Origin: Chitinophagales bacterium
GTDB taxonomy: Bacteria > Bacteroidota > Bacteroidia > Chitinophagales > Chitinophagaceae
Direction: 5' to 3'
DNA length: 64,000 nt
Assembly (NCBI GenBank): GCA_015655015.1
Contig: JAATFV010000123.1
Span: 1 to 64,000 of the forward strand
In this document: piece after piece, positions 27,476 to 36,832 of the stretch
How positions within the stretch are numbered: position 1 is the first letter of the stretch
How the letters are laid out: each line of letters begins with the position of its first letter
Notes under the pieces: model-generated
Seen by the model: the letters and a program-made list of their open reading frames with translations, nothing else
What the model was told of the DNA's origin: nothing
Databases searched by the model: none
Translations under genes and position numbers: made by a program

Positions 27476-28831
27476 TTGAAAAAAATTTTCCCTATCATTT
27501 TCTTTTTGATCATCTTGTCGCTCACCGGGATCATCTATATCCAGATCAACTGGATCGTGACCATGGTGGAGAACAAACAGGAACTTTTGAAGGATAAGCT
27601 CTCTCGTGCCCTTAATGATGTAGGCCATGACCTGGTCGAACAACGGGAAGCCTCTCCGAATATCAAAACGTTGCGGATAAGACCCGGCATCACCTGGCGC
27701 CCTTCCGATCAGTTCCTCAATGAATTGATGAAGACCCCCACGGTGGCCGAACGGTTCACCGTCGAAGATATCAATGAAAAATTGCAGAAGGCACTTGCTT
27801 TCAGGGGATTAAAAGGTGTACAATTTGATTTCTGCGTGTCTGCTGACATGGGGCCTTCCAACCTGTCATTCAGATCGGAAGTCCGTTCTCCCGGATTCCA
27901 GAGAGCAGCAGAAGACAGCGCGAATAATCTCCGGGTCTTCTATCCCCTGATGGCCCCTGCCGATGCCGATATGGGCGGCACCTTACCGGCAGAAATACTC
28001 ATTGCGGTGATCCATAACTACAAGAGTATTGTCCTCGGTGAAATGAAAGTAATGATCATCGTAGCTATATTATTCACCCTGGTGATTATTGCCGCCTTTT
28101 ATGTCACTGTAAATGCCCTGTTGCGTCAGAAGAAGCTGAGCGAGATCAAGAATGACTTCATCAATAACATGACGCACGAATTCAAGACTCCCCTGGCCAC
28201 TATTTCACTGGCTGTGGACGCATTGCGGAATGAAAAGGTAGTCCAGGACCGGCAAAAATCCGAATATTTCTCGGGTATTATTAAAGAGGAGAACAAACGG
28301 ATGAACAAGCAGGTGGAGACCATCCTTCAGGCCTCTTTACTCGATCGCCGGGAGCAGCAGCTCAATCTTCGCCCCATTCATGCCCATACGATCATCCAGG
28401 AGGCGATGGAAAACTTCCAGCTGCAGCTGGATGGGAAAGGGGGAAGGGCGGAACTGCAGCTGAATGCAAAGAATGACCTGGTGGAGGCGGATGAGGTCCA
28501 TTTTACGAACCTCATATCCAACCTGATCGATAACGCGGTGAAATATTCAAAGGACCAGCTGCTGATCCATATCACTACCCACAGTACGTCCAGGAGCCTC
28601 ATCATACGCATAGAGGATAATGGAATCGGCATGAGCAAGGAGACACAGCGCCGTATCTTCGAAAAGTTCTACCGGGCCCATACGGGGAACCTCCATAATG
28701 TCAAGGGCTTTGGTCTGGGGCTGAGCTATGTAAAGACCATCGTGGAGGCTCACCATGGAAAGATCAAGGTGGAAAGCCTCACCGGCAAAGGCACGACCTT
28801 CACCCTGGAATTTCCGTTGAAGAAAGCGTGA
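27476..28831 (+). CDS. Membrane sensor histidine kinase, orphan
   Basis: A 451-residue kinase: membrane helix 1 (KKIFPIIFFLIILSLTGIIYIQ), a periplasmic sensor of about 160 residues with no recognised fold, helix 2 (MIIVAILFTLVIIAAFYV), a HisKA domain with phospho-acceptor H234 in NNMTHEFKTPLATISL, and an HATPase_c domain with the N box NLIDNAVKYS, G1 DNGIGM and G2 GFGLGLSYVKTIVEAH. It autophosphorylates and passes phosphate to a response regulator, but none is adjacent: queA converges 6 bp downstream. The start is taken as TTG at 27476, giving LKKIFPII; an upstream TTG at 27407 would lie before the promoter box. No HAMP domain is obvious. Confidence 0.9.
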   Translation: MKKIFPIIFFLIILSLTGIIYIQINWIVTMVENKQELLKDKLSRALNDVGHDLVEQREASPNIKTLRIRPGITWRPSDQFLNELMKTPTVAERFTVEDINEKLQKALAFRGLKGVQFDFCVSADMGPSNLSFRSEVRSPGFQRAAEDSANNLRVFYPLMAPADADMGGTLPAEILIAVIHNYKSIVLGEMKVMIIVAILFTLVIIAAFYVTVNALLRQKKLSEIKNDFINNMTHEFKTPLATISLAVDALRNEKVVQDRQKSEYFSGIIKEENKRMNKQVETILQASLLDRREQQLNLRPIHAHTIIQEAMENFQLQLDGKGGRAELQLNAKNDLVEADEVHFTNLISNLIDNAVKYSKDQLLIHITTHSTSRSLIIRIEDNGIGMSKETQRRIFEKFYRAHTGNLHNVKGFGLGLSYVKTIVEAHHGKIKVESLTGKGTTFTLEFPLKKA

Positions 28832-28837
28832 TCCATC

Positions 28838-30109
28838 CTACCGCAATAACAAACATCCGTCCACATAACTCAGGAAGCGGAACCGCTGCTCCAGCGCATA
28901 GTCATAGACCTTTCTCCAATCCTCTCCGATCAGGGAGGCGACCAGGAGCAGCAGGGTCGATTCCGGCTGATGGAAATTGGTGATAAGCCCTGTGGCTATT
29001 TTCCAGCTATATCCCGGTGTGATCAGCAATTGTGTCTTTGTGACGAGCCGGGTCAATGCCTGCCTGTCCATCCAGTCCAGCAGGGCGGCGAGCGCTGTCA
29101 GCGGGCTGCTGACCACTTTGCCGGATTGATAAGCATCCCACTGTCCCACCGCCAGCTCCTCCAACGGGATGGCCTGGTTCTGGCAGACCTTTATCCCCAG
29201 CCAGTACAGGCTTTCGATCGTTCGGGCGGAAGTGGTGCCTACCGGGATCACCGGTCGTTCGGCTTTCAGCGTTTCCGATACTTCGATTATTGTATCCCGT
29301 AATACTTCTATAAATTCAACATGCATGACATGCTGTTCCATGGTAGGGGCTTTTACCGGCAGGAAAGTTCCGGCTCCTACATGGAGGGTAACAAAGGCCC
29401 GATCGATATGTCGGGCGTCCAGTGAGCTGAAAATGGCTTCCGTGAAATGAAGACCGGCCGTGGGCGCTGCTACCGACCCGTCGTACCGGGCATACACGGT
29501 TTGGTATCGTTCGCTATCGGATTTTTCAGCCGTCCGGCGGATATAGGGTGGGAGAGGGATCAGCCCTGCCTGGTGCAGCAGCTCTGCAAAGGTGAGATGG
29601 GCAGGTTCCCAGGATAGTTCGATGAGGAAGGAGCCCTCCAGCTTGGAAATGTATCGGGCTTCCAGGGTGATCGTGGAGGCGACCTGTTCGTCCGTCATTT
29701 GGCAGGTCGTCTGGTTGGATGCCTGTTCGATTGACCGGATAAGTACCTGTCCCGGTTTCCATTTCGAGGCGCCCCCGATCAGGCATTTCCACCGGACCTT
29801 TCCTTGCTGCATCATGGCTGCCGTGATCCCTGTATATTCCGGAGCAGGCTCCAGGCAGAATAATTCGATCTGTGCTCCGGTTGATTTCCGGAAAAGGATC
29901 CTTGCCTCCACTACTTTGGTGTCGTTAAAGATGAGTAGGGAATTTTCGGGGATGTGTGCTGTAATGTGGCGGTAGACATCTTCATGGATGTTGCCGTTCT
30001 GATAGATGAGGAGGCGGCTGGCGTCTCTTTCTTCCAGGGGATAGCGGGCGATGGATTCGTCAGGCAGTTCGTAGCTGTAGTCAGCTATGGAGATATTTTT
30101 AGGATGCAT
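28838..30109 (-). CDS. queA: S-adenosylmethionine:tRNA ribosyltransferase-isomerase
   Basis: A 423-residue QueA. It transfers and isomerises the ribosyl group of SAM onto preQ1 in tRNA, giving epoxyqueuosine at the wobble position of His, Tyr, Asp and Asn tRNAs. Visible family motifs: YELPDESIARYPLEERDASRLL, LLIFNDTKVVEARI, RYQTVYA, SVAAPTAGLHFTE, FVTLHVGAGTFLPVK, and ITNFHQPESTLLLLVASL near the C-terminus. The length is above that of many QueA proteins because of an internal insertion (about residues 90-165) around the substrate domain. No other queuosine genes are nearby. ATG start; it converges on the sensor kinase gene, leaving only 6 bp between stops. Confidence 0.95.
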   Translation of the reverse strand: MHPKNISIADYSYELPDESIARYPLEERDASRLLIYQNGNIHEDVYRHITAHIPENSLLIFNDTKVVEARILFRKSTGAQIELFCLEPAPEYTGITAAMMQQGKVRWKCLIGGASKWKPGQVLIRSIEQASNQTTCQMTDEQVASTITLEARYISKLEGSFLIELSWEPAHLTFAELLHQAGLIPLPPYIRRTAEKSDSERYQTVYARYDGSVAAPTAGLHFTEAIFSSLDARHIDRAFVTLHVGAGTFLPVKAPTMEQHVMHVEFIEVLRDTIIEVSETLKAERPVIPVGTTSARTIESLYWLGIKVCQNQAIPLEELAVGQWDAYQSGKVVSSPLTALAALLDWMDRQALTRLVTKTQLLITPGYSWKIATGLITNFHQPESTLLLLVASLIGEDWRKVYDYALEQRFRFLSYVDGCLLLR

Positions 30110-30268
30110 AGATGAGGCGGCTAACTGCCGCCGGTTTTGATTTTGGGCGAATGTACGAAATACCGCCTGCCCGGCTGCACTATTGACGACTACCCTGCCT
30201 GCAAAAACAGAAGCCCCAAAGAGGGGCCGGACATGTTTTAAAGTCGAAATAAAAGGAAAGGTAAACGC

Positions 30269-31141
30269 TTATTTTAATTTTAAGTTCTTCTTCACTTTTT
30301 CTACAAAGGCTTCGGTAACATTACCTAAACTGGCAATTTTGGCTGCCGTAAAATCAGTGTTGAGCAGAAGGTTCTTTACAAAAATTTCCTTCCCTTGCTC
30401 CATCCCTTCTTTTTGTCCAAGCAGGTAGAAAATGTCCTTTTCCTTTGTTATGTATTTTGCAATGCTATCCATGAATTGTAAACTTTCTACCCCTAAGTTA
30501 CGTAATTGCGCCAATATTCGCAACTGCCGTATGTGCCTGAGTTTGGAAAAATTCCCTTTTGAAGAGGTAATGACTTGTTTCACAATATTTTCTATGACCT
30601 GCCCGGAATCCCCATTGCCCAGGTTGGCTAAAATAGCCAGCATTTTTTCTTCCGGATTATCCGAATGAAGGAATAGGTGATAATCAACGGCTGAGAGAGC
30701 TATCAGCTGGTATCTGAAACTCATTGGCTTCGAAAGTAGATGGTCAGGCATAATCGGATCACCGGCACCGATGTAAATGACAAATTGCCGCACCGGAAGC
30801 TTGTATTTTCGCAGGAGCATGATATAATATTCTGCCATCCGGAATACCATTTCAGGCTCGTCTTCTACCTGAAATTCGATATGCAGCACAAAAGTTTCAC
30901 CGTATTGGTCGGTCACCTTTTTCAGCACATCCGGTTTGCGTTCTTTAGTATGCTGTATGTCATCCGGTAGTTCCTCGGTATGTACGGCATGAATATCAAA
31001 CAGATTTTTAGCAGGAACAGCACGCCTGGAAAGGAAAATATCAACGGGGCTAATGGCCCTATTTACAAGCAACGGCTGATTTTTCGCACAAATTGTCTTC
31101 CCTCCTTCTCTTTGGTAAAGCCTCTTTTCAAGGATATCCAC
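30269..31141 (-). CDS. Rpn-family PD-(D/E)xK nuclease/putative transposase, N-terminus doubtful
   Basis: The core from about residue 48 (HAVHTEELPDDIQHTKERKP, then DVLKKV, then FVLHIEFQVEDEPEMVFRMAEYYIML) is clearly the Rpn/PD-(D/E)xK family, with the HIEFQ strand carrying the ExQ catalytic pair. Members are usually multicopy and are linked to recombination-promoting nuclease activity. The C-terminal half is alpha-helical. Family proteins normally begin with a YDKxFKEN-like helix about 30 residues before EELPDD. That is not recognisable here; instead the frame reads through unrelated sequence to a GTG at 31141. The 5' end may be degenerate or frameshifted, so the gene may be inactive. It sits immediately upstream of the division cluster, on the opposite strand. 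Confidence 0.65.
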   Translation of the reverse strand: MDILEKRLYQREGGKTICAKNQPLLVNRAISPVDIFLSRRAVPAKNLFDIHAVHTEELPDDIQHTKERKPDVLKKVTDQYGETFVLHIEFQVEDEPEMVFRMAEYYIMLLRKYKLPVRQFVIYIGAGDPIMPDHLLSKPMSFRYQLIALSAVDYHLFLHSDNPEEKMLAILANLGNGDSGQVIENIVKQVITSSKGNFSKLRHIRQLRILAQLRNLGVESLQFMDSIAKYITKEKDIFYLLGQKEGMEQGKEIFVKNLLLNTDFTAAKIASLGNVTEAFVEKVKKNLKLK

Positions 31142-31273
31142 AGCTTATCCACCGCAATTCACACTCAATGCACATCTTCCCAGCCATTTCGCGGGGGCCA
31201 GCCCCATCAAAAACCGCTCCCCATAAGGTAATACACTGTTGTGGAAAAATTAAATTTTTCAAATTCCCTTCTG

Positions 31274-31304
31274 AAAGTGGGAAAAAGTGTTATTTTGTGT
31301 TAGT
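31274..31304 (+). promoter_or_regulatory. Probable MraZ operator (10-bp spaced GTG repeats)
   Basis: GTGGG, GTGTT and GTGTT begin at 31277, 31287 and 31297, exactly 10 bp apart. MraZ is known to bind direct repeats of a TGGG-like core with a 10-bp period before mraZ in several bacteria. The first copy matches well; the other two are diverged. TATAATTTG, a promoter-like box, follows at 31310-31318. Confidence 0.55.
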
Positions 31305-31334
31305 TATTGTATAATTTGAATCAACTCCTCATAA

Positions 31335-31826
31335 ATGATTGGTTTTCTGGGCGAATACGAAGCTACATTGGACTCGAAAGGGCGCTTCCTGCTCCCGGTC
31401 GGCTTCAAGAAGCAGTTGCCCGAAGACGGTAACACTCAATTCGTAGTGAACAGGGGATTTGAAAAGTGCCTGAGTCTCTATCCAATGAAAAGCTGGGAAC
31501 CCATTTTTGCCGGAATTAGCCAATTAAATGATTTTGATCCCAAAGTTCGTGAATTCAGAAGATATTTCCTGAACGGGGCCACCATGACAGAATTGGATTC
31601 AGCCGGCAGATTGCTTATCCCTCAGAATCTGAAAGAACACGCCAGCCTTGAAAAAGATATCGTGCTGGTGTCCGCAGTAAATAAAATCGAAATCTGGGAT
31701 AAAACTAAGTACCAACAGTTCTTTGAATCTTTTTCACCGGAGGCATTCAGCAGCCTGGCTAACCAGGTAATGAATCCCGGAGGAGCTCAGCCTGGAGGAA
31801 TCAACCCTGGAGGGACCATCCAGTGA
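31335..31826 (+). CDS. mraZ: Transcriptional regulator MraZ
   Basis: A 163-residue protein with two SpoVT/AbrB-like MraZ repeats: EYEATLDSKGRFLLPVGFKK near the N-terminus and the parallel TELDSAGRLLIPQNLKEHA in the second half. The DxxGR and P-x-x-(F/L)K signatures are present in both. MraZ is a DNA-binding repressor or modulator of its own division and cell-wall operon, often countered by the neighbouring RsmH. It is slightly longer than usual because of a Pro/Gly-rich C-terminal tail (NPGG, QPGG, NPGG). Its TGA stop overlaps the GTG start of rsmH. It is the first gene of a 17-kb plus-strand cluster. ATG start. Confidence 0.96.
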   Translation: MIGFLGEYEATLDSKGRFLLPVGFKKQLPEDGNTQFVVNRGFEKCLSLYPMKSWEPIFAGISQLNDFDPKVREFRRYFLNGATMTELDSAGRLLIPQNLKEHASLEKDIVLVSAVNKIEIWDKTKYQQFFESFSPEAFSSLANQVMNPGGAQPGGINPGGTIQ

Positions 31827-32755
31827 CGACCAGCTCCCCTTCAGACTATCACGTTCCTGTGATGCTGCAGGAGACATTGGATGGATTACAGATACAGCCG
31901 GAAGGAATCTACGTCGACTGCACCTTCGGCGGTGGAGGCCATTCGAAAGGAATTCTGGAGAAATTAAGCGGGAAAGGCAGACTGCTCGCCTTTGATCAGG
32001 ACAGTGACGCCCGGCGCAACCTGCCGGATGACGCCCGGTTCACTTTTCTCCCCCACAACTTTCGCCATATCGGTCGTTTCCTCCGCCTGCATAACGTCTC
32101 ACATGTTCATGGTATCCTGGCTGACCTGGGAGTGAGCAGCCACCAGTTCAATCAACCCGACCGGGGATTTTCCACCCGGTTCGAAGGAGACCTGGACATG
32201 AGAATGGACCAGCGACAGGCCCTGGCTGCTTTCGATCTCGTCAACACCTACTCCGAACAGCAATTGCATAAGCTCTTCGAACAGTATGGTGAAGTGACCA
32301 ACGCAAAGACCCTGGCCAGGACGATCGTAGAGCTGCGCCGCTCCGTCTCGCTGAAGACCATTCCAAACTTTAAAGCTGCCCTGGCCAGCGTGGTGAAAGG
32401 GAATCCCAACAAATACTTTGCCCAGGTTTTCCAGGCTTTGCGCATCGAAGTCAATGACGAATTGGGAGCTTTGAAAGAAATGCTGCAACAAGTACCTGGC
32501 CTCCTCCTACCCGGCGGACGTGTAGTCCTGATCACTTTCCATTCTCTGGAAGACAGGCTCGTTAAGAACTTCTTTAAAAAAGGTTCTTTTGAGGAAGAAG
32601 ACCAATCAGATCCCTTCGGGAAAAGCACGGTAACTCCCCTTTTAAAAACCATTACCAAAAAACCGATTATCCCCGGCGATAAAGAATTGAAAGAAAATCC
32701 CAGAGCCCGCAGCGCCAAACTTCGGGTCGCGGAACGCATACCTCCCGCCCCTTAG
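31823..32755 (+). CDS. rsmH: 16S rRNA (cytosine1402-N4)-methyltransferase
   Basis: A 310-residue SAM-dependent methyltransferase (formerly MraW). The nucleotide-binding motif is DCTFGGGGHSKGIL, followed by FDQDSDARRN, the GILADLGVSSHQ segment, GFSTRFEGDLDMRMD, FQALRIEVNDEL and ITFHSLEDRLVKNFF. It methylates N4 of C1402 in the ribosomal decoding centre. The start is GTG at 31823, overlapping the mraZ stop by 4 bp (GTGA), so translation is probably coupled. It is followed after 63 bp by ftsL; the gap contains a weak G/C-rich inverted stretch but no clear terminator. Confidence 0.96.
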   Translation: MTTSSPSDYHVPVMLQETLDGLQIQPEGIYVDCTFGGGGHSKGILEKLSGKGRLLAFDQDSDARRNLPDDARFTFLPHNFRHIGRFLRLHNVSHVHGILADLGVSSHQFNQPDRGFSTRFEGDLDMRMDQRQALAAFDLVNTYSEQQLHKLFEQYGEVTNAKTLARTIVELRRSVSLKTIPNFKAALASVVKGNPNKYFAQVFQALRIEVNDELGALKEMLQQVPGLLLPGGRVVLITFHSLEDRLVKNFFKKGSFEEEDQSDPFGKSTVTPLLKTITKKPIIPGDKELKENPRARSAKLRVAERIPPAP

Positions 32756-32818
32756 CTCCTGTCCCCTTAAAGAGAGGCTGAGAACGGGAGCACGGATCTA
32801 AAAGTTTTTTGAACGAAT

Positions 32819-33238
32819 ATGAAAATGAAAGAGGAAGATGAAAATATAGAAGTGGACCCCGGTGGGGAAAACGCACCCGACAAGGAAAAAAAGAAGGCCC
32901 TGAAAGCTGCTGCCAGAGGCACCGCGGAAGCTTCGGCCCGGATCCGCTGGCGGCCCGGATTGAGCTACCGCTGGATCATGAAAAACATACCCTTTTTCCT
33001 TTTTCTTGCGGGCCTGGCAGTGATCTATATCTATAACGGCCATTATGCCGATAAGATCAACCGGGATATCACCCGGACAAACAAAGAGTTAAAAGAATTA
33101 CAATACGAATACAAGACATTGAAAAGTGAAGTGATGTTCAGAAGCAAACAAAGCGAATTGGCAAAGGCCGTCGAACCTTTCGGACTGAAAGAATTGACCA
33201 CCCCCCCCGTTGTTTTGATGGACAGCACAAAAAAATGA
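32819..33238 (+). CDS. ftsL: FtsL-like divisome protein
   Basis: A 139-residue bitopic membrane protein: a charged cytoplasmic N-terminus of about 55 residues with acidic (EEDENIEVDPG) and basic (KEKKKALKAAARG) stretches, one helix (IPFFLFLAGLAVIYIYN), then a periplasmic coiled coil (NRDITRTNKELKELQYEY and KTLKSEVM) and a short tail with GLKELTTPP. Identification rests on layout and on position between rsmH and ftsI, where FtsL is normally encoded; the sequence itself is poorly conserved in all bacteria. FtsL links FtsB/FtsQ to the FtsWI synthase. ATG start; 13 bp before ftsI. Confidence 0.85.
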   Translation: MKMKEEDENIEVDPGGENAPDKEKKKALKAAARGTAEASARIRWRPGLSYRWIMKNIPFFLFLAGLAVIYIYNGHYADKINRDITRTNKELKELQYEYKTLKSEVMFRSKQSELAKAVEPFGLKELTTPPVVLMDSTKK

Positions 33239-33251
33239 GCATCGGTTTTTT

Positions 33252-35357
33252 ATGGAAGTCAAACGCGACATATTATGGAGAGTCTATCTATGCTTTATCG
33301 GCATAGTCCTGCTGAGCCTTTTTGTGCTTGGCAAAGCTTTCTATATACAACGCGTTCAGGGCGCCTACTGGAAAGGCCTGAGCGACAGCCTTCACCAGAA
33401 ATTCATAGAGCTGGATGCGGAAAGAGGAACGATATACAGCGAGGACAGCAGCATGCTGAGCACCTCCATCCCTTATTTTAATATCTATATCGACTTCGGC
33501 GCCGACGGTCTTCGCGAAAAAAATGGCAAACGTTTTAAAGACAATGTGGACTCCCTCTCCGGCTGCCTTGCCGCCCTGTTTGCCGATCAGTCCGCCGCCG
33601 CCTATAAAAGAGACCTGCTGCAGGGCTACCGCACCACTGACCGCTACTACCTCCTGCAGTCCAACATCTCTTTCGAGCAATATAAAACACTCAGAAACCT
33701 GCCCCTCGTCCGACAGGGACGAAATAAGAGCGGCTTTATCGCAGAGGTGAATAACAAACGACTCAATCCGTTCGGCCTGCTGGCTAATCGTACCATTGGC
33801 CTGGCAAGGGCCAACGCTCAGAACGTAGGCCTTGAACGTACCTACGACACGCTCCTGAAGGGAGAGAGCGGCAAGCGGCTGGTCCGCTACATCGCCGGAG
33901 GCGCCTATGTCCCGGTGGAAGGATATGAGATCGAATCGGAAAACGGAAAGGATATCGTCACCACCCTGGACGTTAATATCCAGGATATCGCGGAGAATGC
34001 CCTTCAGAAAGAGCTGATAGAAAATGAGGCCGAACACGGTACCTGTATCGTCATGGAAGTAGCGACCGGCAAAATAAAAGCCATCGCCAACCTGGGCCGC
34101 CAGCCCGATGGCACTTACTGGGAGGATCTCAATTACGCGATCCGCGCTTCCGAGCCCGGCTCCACCTTCAAGCTGGCTACCATGCTCTCCCTGCTGGAAG
34201 ATGAAAATGTAAAGCTGACCGACAATGTCAATCTCGAAGGCGGCGTCTGGAAAGTGGCCGGCCGCACTGTCTATGATAGTGAGAAACACGGCGAAACCAA
34301 TGTGACGGTCAAACACGCTTTCGAGCTCAGCTCCAATGTCGGCATGGCCAAGCTGGCCAGCATGCACTATTCCGGTAATCCCAATGCATTTGTCGACCGC
34401 CTGAAGAAACTGAAATTAAACCAGCTGACAGGAGTCGACCTGGCAGGGGAGACAAATCCTATTATAAAAAATCCCAAATCCCGCACCTGGAGCGCTACGA
34501 CGCTGCCCTGGATGGCGTTCGGTTACGAGGTGCTGGTAAGCCCGCTGCAAACGCTCACCCTGTACAATGCAGTGGCCAATGACGGAAAAATGATGAAGCC
34601 TTACCTGGTGAACTCCATACAGGAGGGAGGTCTCACCGTGAAAGACAACCAGCCGACCACGGTCATCGAAAAGATCTGCAGTGACCAGACGCTTCGCCAA
34701 TTGAAGGAATGCCTGGAAGGAGTTTGCAAGGATGTGGGAGGGACCGGCACGACTCTTTTCAAGAACTCTTTTTATAAAGTAGCGGGCAAGACGGGAACCG
34801 CCCTGGTAGCAAATGGCAGCCGAGGTTATGCCGACCACGTTTATCAGTCCTCCTTTGCAGGTTATTTTCCGGCCGACCATCCCAGATATTCCTGCATCGT
34901 CGTGATAAAGAACCGGCCTTTCGCCAAAGTATTCTATGGAGCAAAAGTGGCGGGGCCAGTTTTCAAAGAACTGGCCGACAAGCTGATGAGCGCGACATCC
35001 GACCCTATGGAAGCGCCAATCCTGAAGAAGGACAGCTCCCAGTTCTATTATGCAGGATCCACCCGTGACATGAAACAGGTGATAAATACCATCGGCCTGG
35101 ATTATAAAGATTCGTCCGGGAAAAATGAATGGAGCCACTTGTATGCATCTAACGACCGTACCGTCCTGAATAAGGATATGATCACCCGCCAGACCATACC
35201 CAACGTAAAGGGCATGGGACTGAAAGATGCCCTCTACCTGCTGGAAAGCATGGACCTGCGGGTGGCGGCGAAAGGAAGAGGAAAAGTAAAAACACAATCG
35301 ATGGAGCCAGGCACCGCCCTGCAAAAAAATGAAACGATTACCCTTCAATTGAATTAA
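33252..35357 (+). CDS. ftsI: Septal peptidoglycan transpeptidase (PBP3-type) with PASTA domain
   Basis: A 701-residue class B penicillin-binding protein. It has an N-terminal membrane anchor (IVLLSLFVLGKAFYIQ), a pedestal domain (LDAERGTIYSEDSSMLSTS), then the transpeptidase with the active-site SxxK in EPGSTFKLA, SxN in SSNVGMAK and KTG in VAGKTGTALV. One PASTA domain ends the protein (IPNVKGMGLKDALYLLESMD onward). It cross-links septal peptidoglycan together with FtsW, encoded downstream. Its TAA stop shares one base with the murE ATG (TAATG). PASTA-bearing FtsI is normal in Bacteroidota. Confidence 0.95.
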   Translation: MEVKRDILWRVYLCFIGIVLLSLFVLGKAFYIQRVQGAYWKGLSDSLHQKFIELDAERGTIYSEDSSMLSTSIPYFNIYIDFGADGLREKNGKRFKDNVDSLSGCLAALFADQSAAAYKRDLLQGYRTTDRYYLLQSNISFEQYKTLRNLPLVRQGRNKSGFIAEVNNKRLNPFGLLANRTIGLARANAQNVGLERTYDTLLKGESGKRLVRYIAGGAYVPVEGYEIESENGKDIVTTLDVNIQDIAENALQKELIENEAEHGTCIVMEVATGKIKAIANLGRQPDGTYWEDLNYAIRASEPGSTFKLATMLSLLEDENVKLTDNVNLEGGVWKVAGRTVYDSEKHGETNVTVKHAFELSSNVGMAKLASMHYSGNPNAFVDRLKKLKLNQLTGVDLAGETNPIIKNPKSRTWSATTLPWMAFGYEVLVSPLQTLTLYNAVANDGKMMKPYLVNSIQEGGLTVKDNQPTTVIEKICSDQTLRQLKECLEGVCKDVGGTGTTLFKNSFYKVAGKTGTALVANGSRGYADHVYQSSFAGYFPADHPRYSCIVVIKNRPFAKVFYGAKVAGPVFKELADKLMSATSDPMEAPILKKDSSQFYYAGSTRDMKQVINTIGLDYKDSSGKNEWSHLYASNDRTVLNKDMITRQTIPNVKGMGLKDALYLLESMDLRVAAKGRGKVKTQSMEPGTALQKNETITLQLN

Positions 35358-36823
35358 TGGCACACCTGCAGGACATATTATACAAAGTAAGCATCCGCTC
35401 CGTTCACGGTGAACTGAACAGGGAAGTGCATGACCTACAGACTGATTCGAGGAAGATCGGTCCGGATTCTCTTTTCATAGCCATGAAGGGCACTCACACC
35501 GATAGCCACCAATTCATAACGCAGGTTACAGAAGATGGGGCTACCTCCATCGTCTGCGAAGAATTACCAGCCGCCCTCAAAGAAGGGATCACCTATATTC
35601 AGGTGGAGAACAGCGCTGCCGCCGCCGGTTATATCGCCCACAACTTCTATGGCCAGCCCTCCGAACGGCTGAAGCTGGTAGGCGTCACCGGCACCAACGG
35701 AAAGACCACTATCGCTACTTTATTATATAAGCTCTTTACCGCGCTGGGATCGAAATGTGGTCTGCTGAGCACTGTCCAGAACCATATCGGCGACAGGATC
35801 GTGCCGGCTACCCATACCACTCCCGACGCTATCCATCTCAATGCGCTGCTCAAGGAAATGGTGGAAGAAGGGTGCACCTATGTATTCATGGAGACCAGCT
35901 CCCATGCCATTCACCAGCATCGGATCACGGGATTGCAATACGCCGGAGGACTATTCAGCAACATCACTCACGACCACCTGGATTATCATAAGACATTCGA
36001 GGAATACATCCGGGTAAAAAAATCATTCTTCGATTCCCTGCCCTCCGATGCTTTTGCTATTTCGAATGCAGATGATAAAAGAGGCGCCGTGATGCTGCAG
36101 AATACCAACGCAAAAAAATATTTCTATAGCCTGAAAACTATCGCAGATTTTAAAGGGAAGATCCTGGAGAACAACCTGACAGGACTGGTGATGACGGTCA
36201 ACGACCAGGAAGTTCATTTCAGGCTGATCGGCGAATTCAATGCGTACAATCTGCTGGCAGTCTATGGAGCCGCCATTTGCCTGGGACAGGATAAGAACGA
36301 GGTCTTGCGCTGCCTCAGCGGCCTTGACGGAGCGGAAGGAAGATTCGACTACTTCATATCCCCTAAGGACAGGATCATCGGCATCGTTGATTACGCACAT
36401 ACTCCCGACGCCCTGGTCAATGTGCTGGTGACCATCCAGAAATTGAGAAAAGGGTATGAGCAGATCATTACCGTAGTGGGCTGCGGAGGAGATAGAGATA
36501 AGACGAAAAGACCGGTCATGGGCGCCGCCGCCTGCCAGTATAGCGACAAAGTGATCTTTACCTCCGACAATCCCCGGAGCGAAGACCCGGAACAGATCCT
36601 GCTGGATATGGAAGCGGGCCTGAATACGGCGGCAAAAAGGAAATATACCAAGATCGCTGACAGGAAAGAAGCCATCCGGACAGCGATCAACCTGGCCCGG
36701 CCGGAAGATATCCTGCTTATAGCCGGGAAAGGACATGAAAAGTACCAGGAAATAAAAGGGGTGAAACACCCTTTCGATGATAAACAGATCCTGCTGGAAA
36801 TGTTTGAGCTATTAGAAAAGTAA
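35357..36823 (+). CDS. murE: UDP-MurNAc-L-Ala-D-Glu--meso-diaminopimelate ligase
   Basis: A 488-residue Mur ligase. The ATP-binding motif VGVTGTNGKTT lies near residue 110; ETSSHAIHQHRI and NITHDHLDYH are the central-domain signatures, YAHTPDAL starts the C-terminal domain, and TSDNPRSEDP contains DNPR, which marks selection of meso-diaminopimelate rather than lysine. It adds the third stem-peptide residue in the cytoplasm. The gene overlaps ftsI by one base and ends 9 bp before mraY, so it is tightly coupled in the operon. No murF follows, unlike in the Escherichia coli cluster. ATG start. Confidence 0.96.
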   Translation: MAHLQDILYKVSIRSVHGELNREVHDLQTDSRKIGPDSLFIAMKGTHTDSHQFITQVTEDGATSIVCEELPAALKEGITYIQVENSAAAAGYIAHNFYGQPSERLKLVGVTGTNGKTTIATLLYKLFTALGSKCGLLSTVQNHIGDRIVPATHTTPDAIHLNALLKEMVEEGCTYVFMETSSHAIHQHRITGLQYAGGLFSNITHDHLDYHKTFEEYIRVKKSFFDSLPSDAFAISNADDKRGAVMLQNTNAKKYFYSLKTIADFKGKILENNLTGLVMTVNDQEVHFRLIGEFNAYNLLAVYGAAICLGQDKNEVLRCLSGLDGAEGRFDYFISPKDRIIGIVDYAHTPDALVNVLVTIQKLRKGYEQIITVVGCGGDRDKTKRPVMGAAACQYSDKVIFTSDNPRSEDPEQILLDMEAGLNTAAKRKYTKIADRKEAIRTAINLARPEDILLIAGKGHEKYQEIKGVKHPFDDKQILLEMFELLEK

Positions 36824-36832
36824 AAGACCGAC

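Noticed and set aside
33288-34367. 359-codon minus-strand frame opposite ftsI
   Set aside because: Antisense shadow; the plus strand carries all transpeptidase motifs.
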